A stretch of DNA of 64,000 bases, taken from Pelovirga terrestris. GTDB lineage: Bacteria > Desulfobacterota > Desulfuromonadia > Desulfuromonadales > Geopsychrobacteraceae. How positions within the stretch are numbered: position 1 is the stretch's first letter; each line of letters begins with the position of its first letter. The notes beneath the pieces are model-generated. The model searched no databases and was not told the origin of the DNA. It saw nothing but the letters and a program-made list of their open reading frames with translations. A program made the position numbers and the translations under genes. The stretch lies in assembly GCF_014773365.1 (NCBI RefSeq), contig NZ_JACWUN010000014.1, positions 1 through 64,000 of the forward strand. Direction: 5' to 3'. Positions 27,606 to 36,691 of the stretch are shown piece after piece.

Positions 27606-30254
27606 TCAGGACTCCGGCGGTGTCAGGTCGGTTGGTTCAGCTGTCGCCGCTGCTTTGGTCGGCTTGGATCGGCGCCGGCGCTGAGGGGTTCTGGCTGCGA
27701 TTGTCTCGGTCGGCGGGGCCTGCCCCGGGTCAGCACTGTTGTCTGTCGCGGCCACCTTCTTTTCTGCAGTTTCTCCAGCAACTTCCTTTTTATTTGACTC
27801 GTCCGCAACGCTGGTGTTGTCCTCTGCCGCTGCCGGCGGGCTGGTCTTGCGGGTTCGGCGTGGCCGTTTCGGCGCCGGTTTGTCAGCAGGAGCGTCCGGG
27901 GCTTCCTGCGTCGCGTTTTCTGGAATCGTCGGGGTGGCGCTTTTGGCAGTAGAGCTCTTGGTCCCAGGTTGACGGGGTTTACGGCCCGGTTTTTTTACCG
28001 GTAGCGGACCTTCAGGAAGCTTCTCTGACGGGAGCGGCGCATCATCAACCGGTGGTTGCTGGTCTGCCGCAGGTATCTCCGGGGGCGCTTCTGCCGTGGC
28101 GGTAGACGCCGACCGGCTCTTGTTTGTCGGTCTCTTGCGTGCCGGACGCGCTGGTTTAACCCCTGTGTCCGCCGCACCCTCTGCCCCTGACGTCGAATCT
28201 GTTGTCATCGCTGCCGCCGGTTGCAGTGCACCGTTGATATCTGCTGCTGGTACGTCGGATTCCTGGTCTTGCGCATGGCTCTCGTCCCCCTGGGTGTTTT
28301 TAGCTGCTGTTTTGCGGGGTCTGCGTGAACGACGTCTGGGTTTTTCCTGGGTCGGTGATGCTGTTTCCGAGGTTTCCGGGGCATCAGTTAGTGGCCTGGC
28401 TGATTGGCTGTCACTTGTCTCCTGCCCGGAGATGTCAGTAGGTTGTTGATCGCCCCTGGGGGTTGTTTCCTCTGAAGCAGAAAGATTCTCTGCCGCTGCT
28501 TCTTCGTAGGAGGTCGTGGTGGGTTGTGCTGCCGGTTTTTTCCGCCGTCTGCGGCGACGTTTTTTTGCCGGTGCAGGGGTTTCAGCCTCATCCGAAGATA
28601 CTGCGGAGTCGGCCTCGGCCACTGCTTCCGGCGTACTTATGTGTCCATCAGGGGGAGAATCCGGATCGGTAGCGGTAACGGAGTCAGGCTGCTGGTCCTC
28701 AAGCTGTGCCTCAGCCAGGGCCATTTCAATCTGATTGGCATGGGACACTGGAACGCTCTTGGTGTCGTCACTGGTGTCTTTTTCCCGCTTGAAGCTTTCA
28801 AGGTGCAGTTCGCCGGGAAGCAAGTCTGACTGTCCAAGGATTGTGACCTTGAGGCCAAGGAGGATTTCCAGCTGGGTAATGGTGTTGCGTTTCTGATTCA
28901 ACAGATAATTGGCAACCTCGTAGGGGACACGTGCTTCGATGTGACCGATCTGCCCTTTGGCGGCAGCCGTATGGGCCTGGCGCAAAAAGGATACCGCCTG
29001 GGCTTCGATGCTCTTGATCCGGCCAAGTCCATGACAGTGGGGGCATTCCTGATAAGCTCCGACACTCAGGACCGGCTTGATGCGCTGGCGACTCATTTCC
29101 ATTAGGCCAAATTGGCTGATTCTACCCACAGACACCCGCGCCTTGTCATTTTTCAGAGCCTTGCGCAGTTCCTGCTCGATTTCGCGGATATGTTTGCGAT
29201 CGCGCATGTCAATAAAGTCGATAACAATCAACCCGCCGAGATCCCGCAGGCGCAGTTGGCGGCCGACCTCTGTAGCTGCTTCCAGGTTGGTTTTTGCCGC
29301 GGTCGCTTCGATGCCGCTTTCGCTCGACATTTTGCCGGAATTGACATCAATGGCTACCAGTGCTTCGGTCGGGTCGATGACGATCGAGCCGCCGGAAGGT
29401 AAGGCGACCTGGTTGCGCGACAGGGCGTCGATCTGTTCCTCAATCTGGTAACGAGAAAAGATCGGGCGGCGTTCGCGATGGCGCTTCACCAGGTGGCTAT
29501 GTTCGGGCATTACCAGGGCAAAAAAGTCTTTGGTGTCGTTGAATACCTTCTCATCATCAACCAGTACTTCGTCCATGTCAGTGCTGAAATAATCACGAAT
29601 GGAGCGGATCGCCAGGTTCGACTCCTGGTAGAGCTGTGCCGGTGCTTTGACTTGCTCTTTACGTTGGATAATCCCTTCATAGAGGCGTACCAGATAGTCA
29701 AAATCGCGCTTGAGTTCTTCTTTCTCCTTGCCGATGCCGGCGGTGCGTACGATATATCCCATCTGGTCGGGAAGATGAAGCTCGGCCATGGTTTTTTTAA
29801 GGACCTTGCGTTGCGCCTCCTCGGTGATTTTTCGTGATACCCCTTTGGTTGTGCTGTCCGGCATCAACACCATATAGCGGCCGGGCAGAGACAAGAAGGT
29901 GGTTAAGGCTGCGCCCTTATGGCCGCGTTCTTCTTTGACAACCTGAACGAGAATTTCCTGGCCACGATGGAGAATGTCGGCGATCCGTGGACGGCCATTG
30001 GTCTGGTGTCTGGCGGGATAGATTTCGGGGTGGATTTCACTGATTTGCAGAAAACCGAGTTTGTCAGCGCCATAATCAACAAAAGCGGCCTGCAGCCCGG
30101 TTTCGACCCGAACAACAGCCGCTTTGTAGATGTTTCCTCTACTTTGCTCCTGACCGGCAAGTTCGATGTCAAGCTCGCTCAGGACCCCGTCAACGACGAT
30201 CGCCACCCGGTTTTCCTCCGGATGGGAGGCGTTAATCAACATCTTTTTGCTCAT
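27606..30254 (-). CDS. Ribonuclease E/G family endoribonuclease
   Basis: 882 residues. The catalytic half has the S1 domain (GNIYKAAVVRVETGLQAAFVDYG), metal-binding D303 (AIDVNSGK) and D346 (IVIDFIDM), and the zinc-link CPHC at 404-407. These positions equal those of E. coli RNase E. From about residue 505 the protein is a disordered, A/P/K/T/E-rich tail with basic clusters (KRRRRRRKKP; RRRSRRPRK) and no recognised folded domain. In this family the tail binds RNA and degradosome partners. Central for mRNA turnover and rRNA/tRNA processing. The rne/rng distinction is not certain from sequence. Confidence 0.9.
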   Translation of the reverse strand: MSKKMLINASHPEENRVAIVVDGVLSELDIELAGQEQSRGNIYKAAVVRVETGLQAAFVDYGADKLGFLQISEIHPEIYPARHQTNGRPRIADILHRGQEILVQVVKEERGHKGAALTTFLSLPGRYMVLMPDSTTKGVSRKITEEAQRKVLKKTMAELHLPDQMGYIVRTAGIGKEKEELKRDFDYLVRLYEGIIQRKEQVKAPAQLYQESNLAIRSIRDYFSTDMDEVLVDDEKVFNDTKDFFALVMPEHSHLVKRHRERRPIFSRYQIEEQIDALSRNQVALPSGGSIVIDPTEALVAIDVNSGKMSSESGIEATAAKTNLEAATEVGRQLRLRDLGGLIVIDFIDMRDRKHIREIEQELRKALKNDKARVSVGRISQFGLMEMSRQRIKPVLSVGAYQECPHCHGLGRIKSIEAQAVSFLRQAHTAAAKGQIGHIEARVPYEVANYLLNQKRNTITQLEILLGLKVTILGQSDLLPGELHLESFKREKDTSDDTKSVPVSHANQIEMALAEAQLEDQQPDSVTATDPDSPPDGHISTPEAVAEADSAVSSDEAETPAPAKKRRRRRRKKPAAQPTTTSYEEAAAENLSASEETTPRGDQQPTDISGQETSDSQSARPLTDAPETSETASPTQEKPRRRSRRPRKTAAKNTQGDESHAQDQESDVPAADINGALQPAAAMTTDSTSGAEGAADTGVKPARPARKRPTNKSRSASTATAEAPPEIPAADQQPPVDDAPLPSEKLPEGPLPVKKPGRKPRQPGTKSSTAKSATPTIPENATQEAPDAPADKPAPKRPRRTRKTSPPAAAEDNTSVADESNKKEVAGETAEKKVAATDNSADPGQAPPTETIAARTPQRRRRSKPTKAAATAEPTDLTPPES

Positions 30255-30534
30255 CGGTAAACCTTTCTGTCCGTACAGTTATACGGTGCCTGGTGCCAAG
30301 CCACTGCTCCGGACCTCACCGCAATGCGGGGTCAGCGGAACAGCACGTTGTCACTAAATGAATGGGAAAACACCAGACCATCACAGAAGTGAGAATCAGG
30401 TGGAGTGAAATATCTCAACGGCCTCGACGCGACAGTAGTTGCGGAAGCGGGTTTCGTGCCATAACAAACAGATTTGTTATTCTAGCAGAGAATGCCACTG
30501 AATGAATATGAGAATTATCTGCGCTTGAAAATTT

Positions 30535-30677
30535 GTATCTGTTCAGCACCGGGCCTTTGAATCCTATGGCAAGGGACGCTTTTCGTCATCCATGACCGCT
30601 TGTTGTCGCCGTCCATGGTGACAAAAACTTTACCACAGGACCCCCGACCCGGCGCAAGGATCGTGCTGAATAGTTAC
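30535..30677 (+). repeat. Structured intergenic repeat, copy 1 (143 bp)
   Basis: Outer inverted ends are GTATCTGTTCAGCAC and GTGCTGAATAGTTAC. Inside lies a second stem, TCCTATGGCAAGG (30562-30574) with CTTTACCACAGGA (30628-30640), and the conserved hairpin GTCATCCATGAC (30585-30596). The next inner stem is partly decayed in this copy. It fills much of the 522-bp gap between RNase E/G and the kinase-like gene. The rest of the gap holds the kinase-like promoter and no gene I can support. Confidence 0.75.
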
Positions 30678-30683
30678 GATTTT

Positions 30684-30712
30684 TTTACAAAGGGTTTAAA
30701 AATAGGTTATTA
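30684..30712 (+). promoter_or_regulatory. Candidate sigma-70 promoter of the kinase-like gene
   Basis: TTTACA (30684-30689), 17-base spacer, TTATTA (30707-30712; or TATTAT with an 18-base spacer). It begins seven bases after the end of repeat copy 1. Confidence 0.45.
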
Positions 30713-30776
30713 TTATGCCAAGTTATAATTAACAAGGCGATGGAGAGAGTGAATAGCGTTTGGAAAGGAGAACACC

Positions 30777-31466
30777 ATGATCAAAAGTCATGTCTGGACC
30801 CCACAAATGGAAGCCAAGCTGCAGGCCTGGTATAAACAACAGCAACTGGCGGATCAGAGCAAACCAGCTGTCTGCATTACCCTGACCCGTGAGTTTGGTT
30901 GTCAGGCCTACGCCCTGGCTGAGGCGTTGCAAAAGCGTCTTAATACTCGTACCAAGGGAGAACCGTGGGTTGTTGTCGGGCGTCAGGTGATTGATGAGGT
31001 GGCCAAGCTGTCAGGATTTACTGCTGAGCAGATTGACAACTCGGAGAATACCCCGGCGGCCTTGAAATCAATCTTTTCCATGTTTCTGGATCGCAGCAGT
31101 GCTGAGGAAACCGAAGTCTTTGCCCATATGCGCCGGGTGATGCGGGGCTTTGCCAAGCGCGGCAACTGCATCATTGTCGGTCGTGGCGCCCCTTATGTGA
31201 CCCAGGACCTGCCAAACTGTATTCATTTGCGCCTGGTCGCCCCCATGGATTTTAAGATCGCCAACATCTCCAGCAAGTACGGTATGGACCAGGCCGCAGC
31301 GCGCGATCATATCGATAGACTGCAGGGGCAGCGCGAGGCTTTTGTGCGGCGCTTTGTCAACGAGGTTAGTGAGCGACCGGCCGTTTATCATTTAATCATG
31401 AATGATGCGCGGATGCCTACCGAGGGACTTGCACAATTAGTTGATGACTATATCCAGCGTTTGTAG
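30777..31466 (+). CDS. Cytidylate kinase-like family protein
   Basis: 229 residues of the Cytidylate_kin2 type. LTREFGCQAYALAEALQKRL replaces the classic P-loop: in this family the loop is diverged (SREFGSGG-like), and here even the glycines are reduced. VVVGRQVIDEVAKLSGF and GNCIIVGRGAPYV (the second core strand) follow, then the mobile arginine-rich region. The substrate of this family is not established. AAGGAG gives a good start. A terminator at 31535-31573 closes the unit. Confidence 0.75.
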   Translation: MIKSHVWTPQMEAKLQAWYKQQQLADQSKPAVCITLTREFGCQAYALAEALQKRLNTRTKGEPWVVVGRQVIDEVAKLSGFTAEQIDNSENTPAALKSIFSMFLDRSSAEETEVFAHMRRVMRGFAKRGNCIIVGRGAPYVTQDLPNCIHLRLVAPMDFKIANISSKYGMDQAAARDHIDRLQGQREAFVRRFVNEVSERPAVYHLIMNDARMPTEGLAQLVDDYIQRL

Positions 31467-31534
31467 CCCGGCCCTTGATTGGTGCTGATGGACGGTGACC
31501 CGACTAATTGCAGGGTTACATGTTGAACATCATG

Positions 31535-31573
31535 AAAAAATGGAGGTCGCCCTATGCGGACCTCCATTTTTTT
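31535..31573 (+). terminator. Rho-independent terminator
   Basis: Stem TGGAGGTC / GACCTCCA flanked by A6 and T7 runs, so it could work in both directions. It follows the kinase-like gene and precedes the ABC-F gene. Confidence 0.85.
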
Positions 31574-31649
31574 ATTCCCGGGCTGTCATCTTGTTGTATA
31601 AAGTAACGCCTGTTGTTTTTCTCCATCCGAACCTTTCGACCGATGTCTT

Positions 31650-33572
31650 ATGATACAGCTGAAAAATATTGATAAATATTTTGCCGACCGGCGCTTGTTT
31701 GCCGCCATCGACTGGCATATTCGACCGACCGACCGGATTGGTTTGTGTGGCGCCAATGGGGCCGGCAAGTCGACCTTGCTCAAGCTTCTTGCCGGCCTGG
31801 TAGAGCCTGATGGTGGGAGCATGCAGGTTGCCAAAGGGACGACCTTTGGTTATTTGCCGCAGGAAGGGCTGGTGCATCAGGGCCGCTCCCTGGTGGCCGA
31901 GGCCCGCAGCGCTTTTGCGCAGCTGCAACAGATGGAGAAAGAGATCCGTCGGCTTGAAAGCTCCCTGGATGCCCACACGACTCCAGCCGAAATGGAGTAT
32001 TACGCGCAATTGCAACAGGATTTTGAACAGCGCGGTGGCTATCTGATGGAAACCGAGGTAGGCAAGGTGCTCCACGGTCTTGGCTTCTCGGCGGAGGATT
32101 TCGACAAGCACTGCGAACACTTTTCCGGGGGGTGGCAGATGCGGATTGCCCTGGCCAAGTTGCTGCTGCAGCGCCCGAATCTGCTGTTGCTGGACGAGCC
32201 GACTAATCATCTTGATCTGCCGGCCCGCGACTGGCTGGAGGGGTATCTGCAGAGTTATCCCTACGCGGTGGTGCTGGTCTCCCACGACCGATTTTTTCTT
32301 GATCAGGTGGTCCATCGGATTGTCGAGGTCTGGAATGGTGCCCTGACCGAGTACCCAGGCAACTACAGCCGCTATATTCAGGCTCGCGATGAGCGGATCG
32401 CCGCCCTCAAGGCCGCCAAAAACCAGCAGGATGAGGAGATTGCCAGGATAGAGGCGTTCATCAGTCGCTTTCGCTATCAGGCAAACAAGGCGTCCCAGGT
32501 CCAGAGTCGGGTCAAACAGCTGGAAAAGATTGAGCGGATTGACCTGCCGCCGCAGCGCAAAAAAATTGCTTTTACCTTTCCTCCGCCACCGAAAGGCGGC
32601 CGGATCGCCCTGGGACTGAAAGGCGCTTCACAACACTATGGTACCTTGAAGGTCCTCGAAAAAATAGACCTAGACATTCTTCAGGGCGAACGGGTTGCGC
32701 TGGTCGGTCCGAATGGTGCCGGCAAATCCACCCTGATGCGCCTGCTGGCTGGAGTCGAAGCGCCGGTTTGCGGTAAACGCGAAGAAGGTCACAACCTGGT
32801 GCCGGCCTATTTTGCCCAGGACCAGGCGGTAACCCTGGACCCGGCGCGCAGCGTCTATGCCGAACTGATGGCCGATGCGCCGGTAGCGATGGTGCCCCGC
32901 TTGCGCAATATCCTTGGGTCCTTCCTGTTTTCCGGGGATGATATCGAAAAACCGGTCAGGGTTCTTTCCGGGGGGGAACGTAATCGCCTGGCTCTGGCCA
33001 AGCTGTTATTGCGGCCGGTCAATCTGCTGTTGCTCGATGAGCCGACCAATCATCTGGATCTGCAGTCAAAAGAAGTGCTGCTTGAGGCGTTAAAGAAATA
33101 TCAGGGAACCATTGTTTTTGTTTCTCACGACCGCTATTTTGTGGATGCCCTGGCATCCCGGGTGGTTGCGGTTGGTGGCGGGGGAATCGACTCCTATCCG
33201 GGTAACTACGAAGATTTTCTGGCGGCACGTCAGCAGCTGGGTGATATCTCTCACAGTAGCAGGCGGGTTGAGCAGAAGATCGATAAACCGCTTGATTCTG
33301 CGCCGCCTGAGGATAAGACTGACCGCCTCAGGGCCCATGCCCAACGAAAAGATGAACAACGTCAGCAGCAACGGCGCGACCGTGAGCTGAAAGCCCTGGA
33401 AGAGAAGATAGCCTTGGCTGAAGGAAAGCTCGGAGAGCTTGAAAAAACCATGGCCCAACCTGATCTATATCAGGATCAGGAAAAATGGCGACTGGTCAGT
33501 CAGACCCATGAGCAGCTGCGCCGGCAATTGGATGATATGTACCTTTCCTGGGAGCAGCTGCAGGAAGGCTGA
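31650..33572 (+). CDS. ABC-F family ATPase (ribosome-associated, no membrane domain)
   Basis: 640 residues with two ABC modules: Walker A GANGAGKSTLLKLLAG with signature SGGWQMRIALAKLLL, and GPNGAGKSTLMRLLAG with LSGGERNRLALAKLLL. Both have LLLDEPTNHLDL. An interdomain linker of charged helices (RYQANKASQVQSRVKQLEKIE) and a C-terminal coiled coil (about residues 555-640) complete the ABC-F plan. Family members bind the ribosomal E site and modulate translation or protect from antibiotics. Length and tail resemble the YheS/Uup groups, and no resistance role can be inferred. Confidence 0.9.
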   Translation: MIQLKNIDKYFADRRLFAAIDWHIRPTDRIGLCGANGAGKSTLLKLLAGLVEPDGGSMQVAKGTTFGYLPQEGLVHQGRSLVAEARSAFAQLQQMEKEIRRLESSLDAHTTPAEMEYYAQLQQDFEQRGGYLMETEVGKVLHGLGFSAEDFDKHCEHFSGGWQMRIALAKLLLQRPNLLLLDEPTNHLDLPARDWLEGYLQSYPYAVVLVSHDRFFLDQVVHRIVEVWNGALTEYPGNYSRYIQARDERIAALKAAKNQQDEEIARIEAFISRFRYQANKASQVQSRVKQLEKIERIDLPPQRKKIAFTFPPPPKGGRIALGLKGASQHYGTLKVLEKIDLDILQGERVALVGPNGAGKSTLMRLLAGVEAPVCGKREEGHNLVPAYFAQDQAVTLDPARSVYAELMADAPVAMVPRLRNILGSFLFSGDDIEKPVRVLSGGERNRLALAKLLLRPVNLLLLDEPTNHLDLQSKEVLLEALKKYQGTIVFVSHDRYFVDALASRVVAVGGGGIDSYPGNYEDFLAARQQLGDISHSSRRVEQKIDKPLDSAPPEDKTDRLRAHAQRKDEQRQQQRRDRELKALEEKIALAEGKLGELEKTMAQPDLYQDQEKWRLVSQTHEQLRRQLDDMYLSWEQLQEG

Positions 33573-33678
33573 ATGTAGACAACAGCGCTTTAAGTGTACC
33601 GATCTCCCTGTTTTTTTGGTAGGATGTCGCGGTTCACCCATTTCAAGGAAAGGCCGGCTGACAGTCCGGAACACGTAG

Positions 33679-34383
33679 ATGGTGTATCTACCCAAAGGAA
33701 AAGCAGTGCGCCGGCAGGTCAACCCGGCACGGATTAATCTGCCGGAGGCCATGGCCAAGTTGCGCGCTGGAAGATTTACCGGCTATTTGCGCTTCGATGC
33801 CCAGCAGGACACCGGAATCGTGATTTTTCAGGGCGGCAAGTTGATCAGCTCGGTGTTTTTCGCCAGTGAAAAGGGCTCCCGACAGATTGCTTATGATGCG
33901 ATTGCCAGGATCTTTGAAATATCGATCATGGGGGACGCCCGTCTTAACATCTATCAGTTGTCGGCAGATCTGGCCATTGCCATTCATGCCCTGCTGCAGG
34001 GACGCTATTTGCATCGCGGGGAAGACATAAGCTCCTTTGATGTCGCGGCTATGCTTCAGCGGGTCACCTCAGAAGGTCTTAGCGCTTGCGTGCGGGTATA
34101 TGTTGCTGATCGAACAACCCTGATTTTTTACGACAGCGGGTATCCGCTGGGTTTTTTCCTCGAGGGGACAAACGATCTGCAACAGGAGGTTGATTTGACC
34201 ACCTCGGTAGCGGCACTACCCGGGGCTTGCCTGGATCTGGTTGAGATCTCAAGTCCCGACCAGATTGTTCTGGCAGACCTGATGGGATCAGCTGATCTTG
34301 CTCCGATCTGGCAAAAGGCACGCAAAGAATTGCTTGAGGAGCGCCGCCAGAATGAGGAAAATCTGATTCTATCTCAGAAATAG
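33679..34383 (+). CDS. Uncharacterised protein with a DUF4388/PATAN-like N-terminus
   Basis: 234 residues, no signal peptide or membrane segment. The N-terminal part (NLPEAMAKLRAGRFTGYLRF, then GIVIFQGGKLISSVFF) resembles the beta-rich DUF4388 (PATAN) modules found in deltaproteobacterial signalling proteins. A second, similar strand pattern around RVYVADRTTLIFYDSGYPLGFF suggests an internal duplication. The C-terminal 30 residues form a charged helix. I do not recognise a catalytic motif. It lies alone between the ABC-F gene and the liv operon with a weak ribosome site. Confidence 0.5.
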   Translation: MVYLPKGKAVRRQVNPARINLPEAMAKLRAGRFTGYLRFDAQQDTGIVIFQGGKLISSVFFASEKGSRQIAYDAIARIFEISIMGDARLNIYQLSADLAIAIHALLQGRYLHRGEDISSFDVAAMLQRVTSEGLSACVRVYVADRTTLIFYDSGYPLGFFLEGTNDLQQEVDLTTSVAALPGACLDLVEISSPDQIVLADLMGSADLAPIWQKARKELLEERRQNEENLILSQK

Positions 34384-34448
34384 GCATCGTACCGTCGCAA
34401 TGATTGATTGAATTGCTTGATCAATTTTACCCGTCGCCCGGTTCATAG

Positions 34449-34477
34449 TTGACCATTTAGGTCGGTTAGTTTATAGA
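34449..34477 (+). promoter_or_regulatory. Sigma-70 promoter of the liv operon
   Basis: TTGACC (34449-34454), 17-base spacer, TATAGA (34472-34477), about 50 bases before livK. Confidence 0.6.
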
Positions 34478-34527
34478 TGATAATTCATTCAGTTTTCTCT
34501 ATTTCGTAACAAATCAGGAGGTTAAAC

Positions 34528-35634
34528 ATGAAAAGAATCTTGGTCTTAGGTGTCTCTTTAGTGCTGTGCTTTGTTGTCTCCGGCGTCTCTGCCCAGACCA
34601 TTAAGCTTGGTGTTGCCGGTCCCCATTCGGGTGACCTTGCGCCGTACGGTATTCCTACCATGCGGGCAGCCCAACTGGTGGTCAAAGATGTTAACGCCAA
34701 AGGTGGAATCCTCGGCAAACAGGTAGAATTGCTGATTCAGGACGAGCAGTGTGATCCGAATATCGCTACCAATGTAGCGACCCGTCTGGTGACTGACGGT
34801 GCTCACGTGGTCCTGGGGCATATCTGCTCCGGTGCAACCCGGGCAGCACTTGGTATCTATCGCGAGGCAAAGATTCCGGTCATGTCTCCGTCAGCAACCA
34901 ATCCGCCGTTGACCCAGAGTGGTGAGTATCCCAACTTCTTCCGGACCATCGCTTCGGATGACATGCAGGCGAAACTGGCGGTTGATTACGCCGTTGACAC
35001 ACTGGGCATCAAAAAAGTAGCGGTTCTTCATGACCGTGGTGATTACGGCCGTGGGTTTGCTGAATTCGCCAAACAAAGACTGGACGAAAAGGGCATCGAA
35101 GTGGTGATGTTCGAGGGGATTACTCCTGGTGCCATGGATTATTCTTCTGTCGTTCAGCGGGTTCGTCGCGAGAATGCCGACTCCCTGATTTTTGGTGGTT
35201 ATCATCCCGAGGCGTCCAAGCTGGTAACCCAGCTTGAGCGGCGCCGTGTTGATGCCGTCTTTGTCTCCGATGACGGGGTTAAGGACGATAGTTTTCTTAA
35301 TGTTGCCGGTTCCGCAGCCGAAGGTGCCTATATGACCGGACCGAAGGACCTGTCTGCTCTGCCCCTGAATCAGGCGGCGGCAAAAGCCTATCAAGAGACC
35401 TATGGTGCTGAGCCCGGCGCGTTCTTCCAGGAAGGTTACGCCGCTGCCCTGGCGTTGCTTAATGCGATCGAAAAAGCCGGCAGTACCGATTATGATGCCG
35501 TGGTTAAGGCATTGCGCAACGAATACGTGGATACGCCGGTTGGCAAGATAAAGTTCGATGAAAAAGGTGACGCAGAAGGTGTTGGCTTCTCGATGTTTAA
35601 TGTTCAAAACGGCAAGTTTGTTGAAATGCAGTAG
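34528..35634 (+). CDS. livK: Branched-chain amino-acid ABC transporter, periplasmic binding protein
   Basis: 368 residues with a signal peptide (residues 1-23, cleavage after VSA-Q). The mature part is a type I periplasmic binding fold: KLGVAGPHSGDLAPYGIPTMRAAQLVVKDVNAKGGILGKQVELL, then the AVLHDRGDYGRGFAEFAKQ domain. It captures leucine, isoleucine or valine (possibly other amino acids) in the periplasm and delivers them to LivHM. AGGAGG gives a strong start. Two hairpins after it (35676-35726) probably protect the livK message so that the binding protein exceeds the permease. Confidence 0.9.
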   Translation: MKRILVLGVSLVLCFVVSGVSAQTIKLGVAGPHSGDLAPYGIPTMRAAQLVVKDVNAKGGILGKQVELLIQDEQCDPNIATNVATRLVTDGAHVVLGHICSGATRAALGIYREAKIPVMSPSATNPPLTQSGEYPNFFRTIASDDMQAKLAVDYAVDTLGIKKVAVLHDRGDYGRGFAEFAKQRLDEKGIEVVMFEGITPGAMDYSSVVQRVRRENADSLIFGGYHPEASKLVTQLERRRVDAVFVSDDGVKDDSFLNVAGSAAEGAYMTGPKDLSALPLNQAAAKAYQETYGAEPGAFFQEGYAAALALLNAIEKAGSTDYDAVVKALRNEYVDTPVGKIKFDEKGDAEGVGFSMFNVQNGKFVEMQ

Positions 35635-35675
35635 ATTTCACCTCACTTGATGTAGCAGGGATATTGCCCTGACGG

Positions 35676-35726
35676 TGATGCCCTCTTTGGCATCAGGCGG
35701 GGGGCTGCGGTCACACGCAGTCCCCC
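35676..35726 (+). promoter_or_regulatory. Two intercistronic hairpins between livK and livH
   Basis: Hairpin one: TGATGCC (35676-35682) with GGCATCA (35689-35695). Hairpin two: an 11-bp stem, GGGGGGCTGCG region (35699-35709) with CGCAGTCCCCC (35716-35726), loop of six bases. No U-tract follows, so they are likely partial terminators or RNA-processing barriers. Confidence 0.6.
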
Positions 35727-35772
35727 GAACTGTCTCAAGCCGGCAGCCCCGAACCTACGGGTGGTTACCTAT

Positions 35773-36681
35773 ATGGATATGGAATACTTTTTAGAGCTGT
35801 TCTTCAGTGGTCTGACCCGGGGGAGCATCTATGCCCTGATTGCCCTCGGCTATACCATGGTCTACGGCATCATTCAGCTGATCAACTTTGCCCATGGTGA
35901 GATCTACATGATCGGCGCTTTTGTTGCTCTGATTGTGGCCGGGGTCTGTACCATTTACGGCTTGAGCGGCTTTGCGATTCTGATTCTGGCGGCGGCTATT
36001 GCCATTCTTTACGCCGCAGCTTACGGCTACACCCTGGAGAAAATTGCCTACCGCCCGTTACGCGGATCGCCTCGGCTGTCGCCGCTGATCAGTGCCATCG
36101 GCATGTCGATATTTCTCCAGAATTATGTCCTCCTTGCCCAGACCCCCGATTATTTGCCCTTTCCCCGTCTGATCCCCAGCTTTGCCTTCATGGACCCGGT
36201 AGCCCATATTATCGGATCGGCCGAACTTGTCATCCTCGTCACCACCCTGGTAACCATGGTGTTGTTGACCTTGCTGATCAAGAAAACCCGGGTCGGCAAA
36301 GCGATGCGGGCAACCCAGCAGGACCTGAGCATGGCGCGGCTGGTGGGAATCAATGTCGATCGGGTGATTTCTCTGACCTTTGTCATTGGTTCGGTCCTGG
36401 CAGCTATTGGCGGTGTTCTGGTGGCATCCTATATCGGCCAGGTCAATTTTTATATTGGCTTTCTCGCCGGAGTAAAGGCCTTTACCGCTGCGGTTCTTGG
36501 TGGTATCGGATCAATTCCCGGGGCCGTACTGGGCGGGTTGATCATCGGCTGGTCCGAAAGCTTTGCCGCCGGTTATTTTTCCAGTGATTACGAAGATATC
36601 CTCACCTTTGTGCTGCTGGTTGTCATCCTGATTGTCAGACCGGCGGGGATTCTTGGTAAGGTTCGCAAACAGAAAGTCTAG
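35773..36681 (+). CDS. livH: Branched-chain amino-acid ABC transporter permease LivH
   Basis: 302 residues, about eight membrane helices. The N-terminus (LTRGSIYALIALGYTMVYGIIQLINFAHGEIYMIGAF) and the EAA-like cytoplasmic loop with GKAMRATQQDLSMARLVGIN identify the LivH type. It forms the inner-membrane channel with LivM. The start is uncertain: ATG 35773, ATG 35779 and GTG 35761 are all in frame and no ribosome site is strong. The gap to livM is 10 bases. Confidence 0.92.
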   Translation: MDMEYFLELFFSGLTRGSIYALIALGYTMVYGIIQLINFAHGEIYMIGAFVALIVAGVCTIYGLSGFAILILAAAIAILYAAAYGYTLEKIAYRPLRGSPRLSPLISAIGMSIFLQNYVLLAQTPDYLPFPRLIPSFAFMDPVAHIIGSAELVILVTTLVTMVLLTLLIKKTRVGKAMRATQQDLSMARLVGINVDRVISLTFVIGSVLAAIGGVLVASYIGQVNFYIGFLAGVKAFTAAVLGGIGSIPGAVLGGLIIGWSESFAAGYFSSDYEDILTFVLLVVILIVRPAGILGKVRKQKV

Positions 36682-36691
36682 GTCTTAAGTT

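Noticed and set aside
27620-28829. Plus-strand open frames opposite the RNase E/G tail
   Set aside because: They arise from the GC-rich repetitive tail read in other frames, with no start signal or family likeness.
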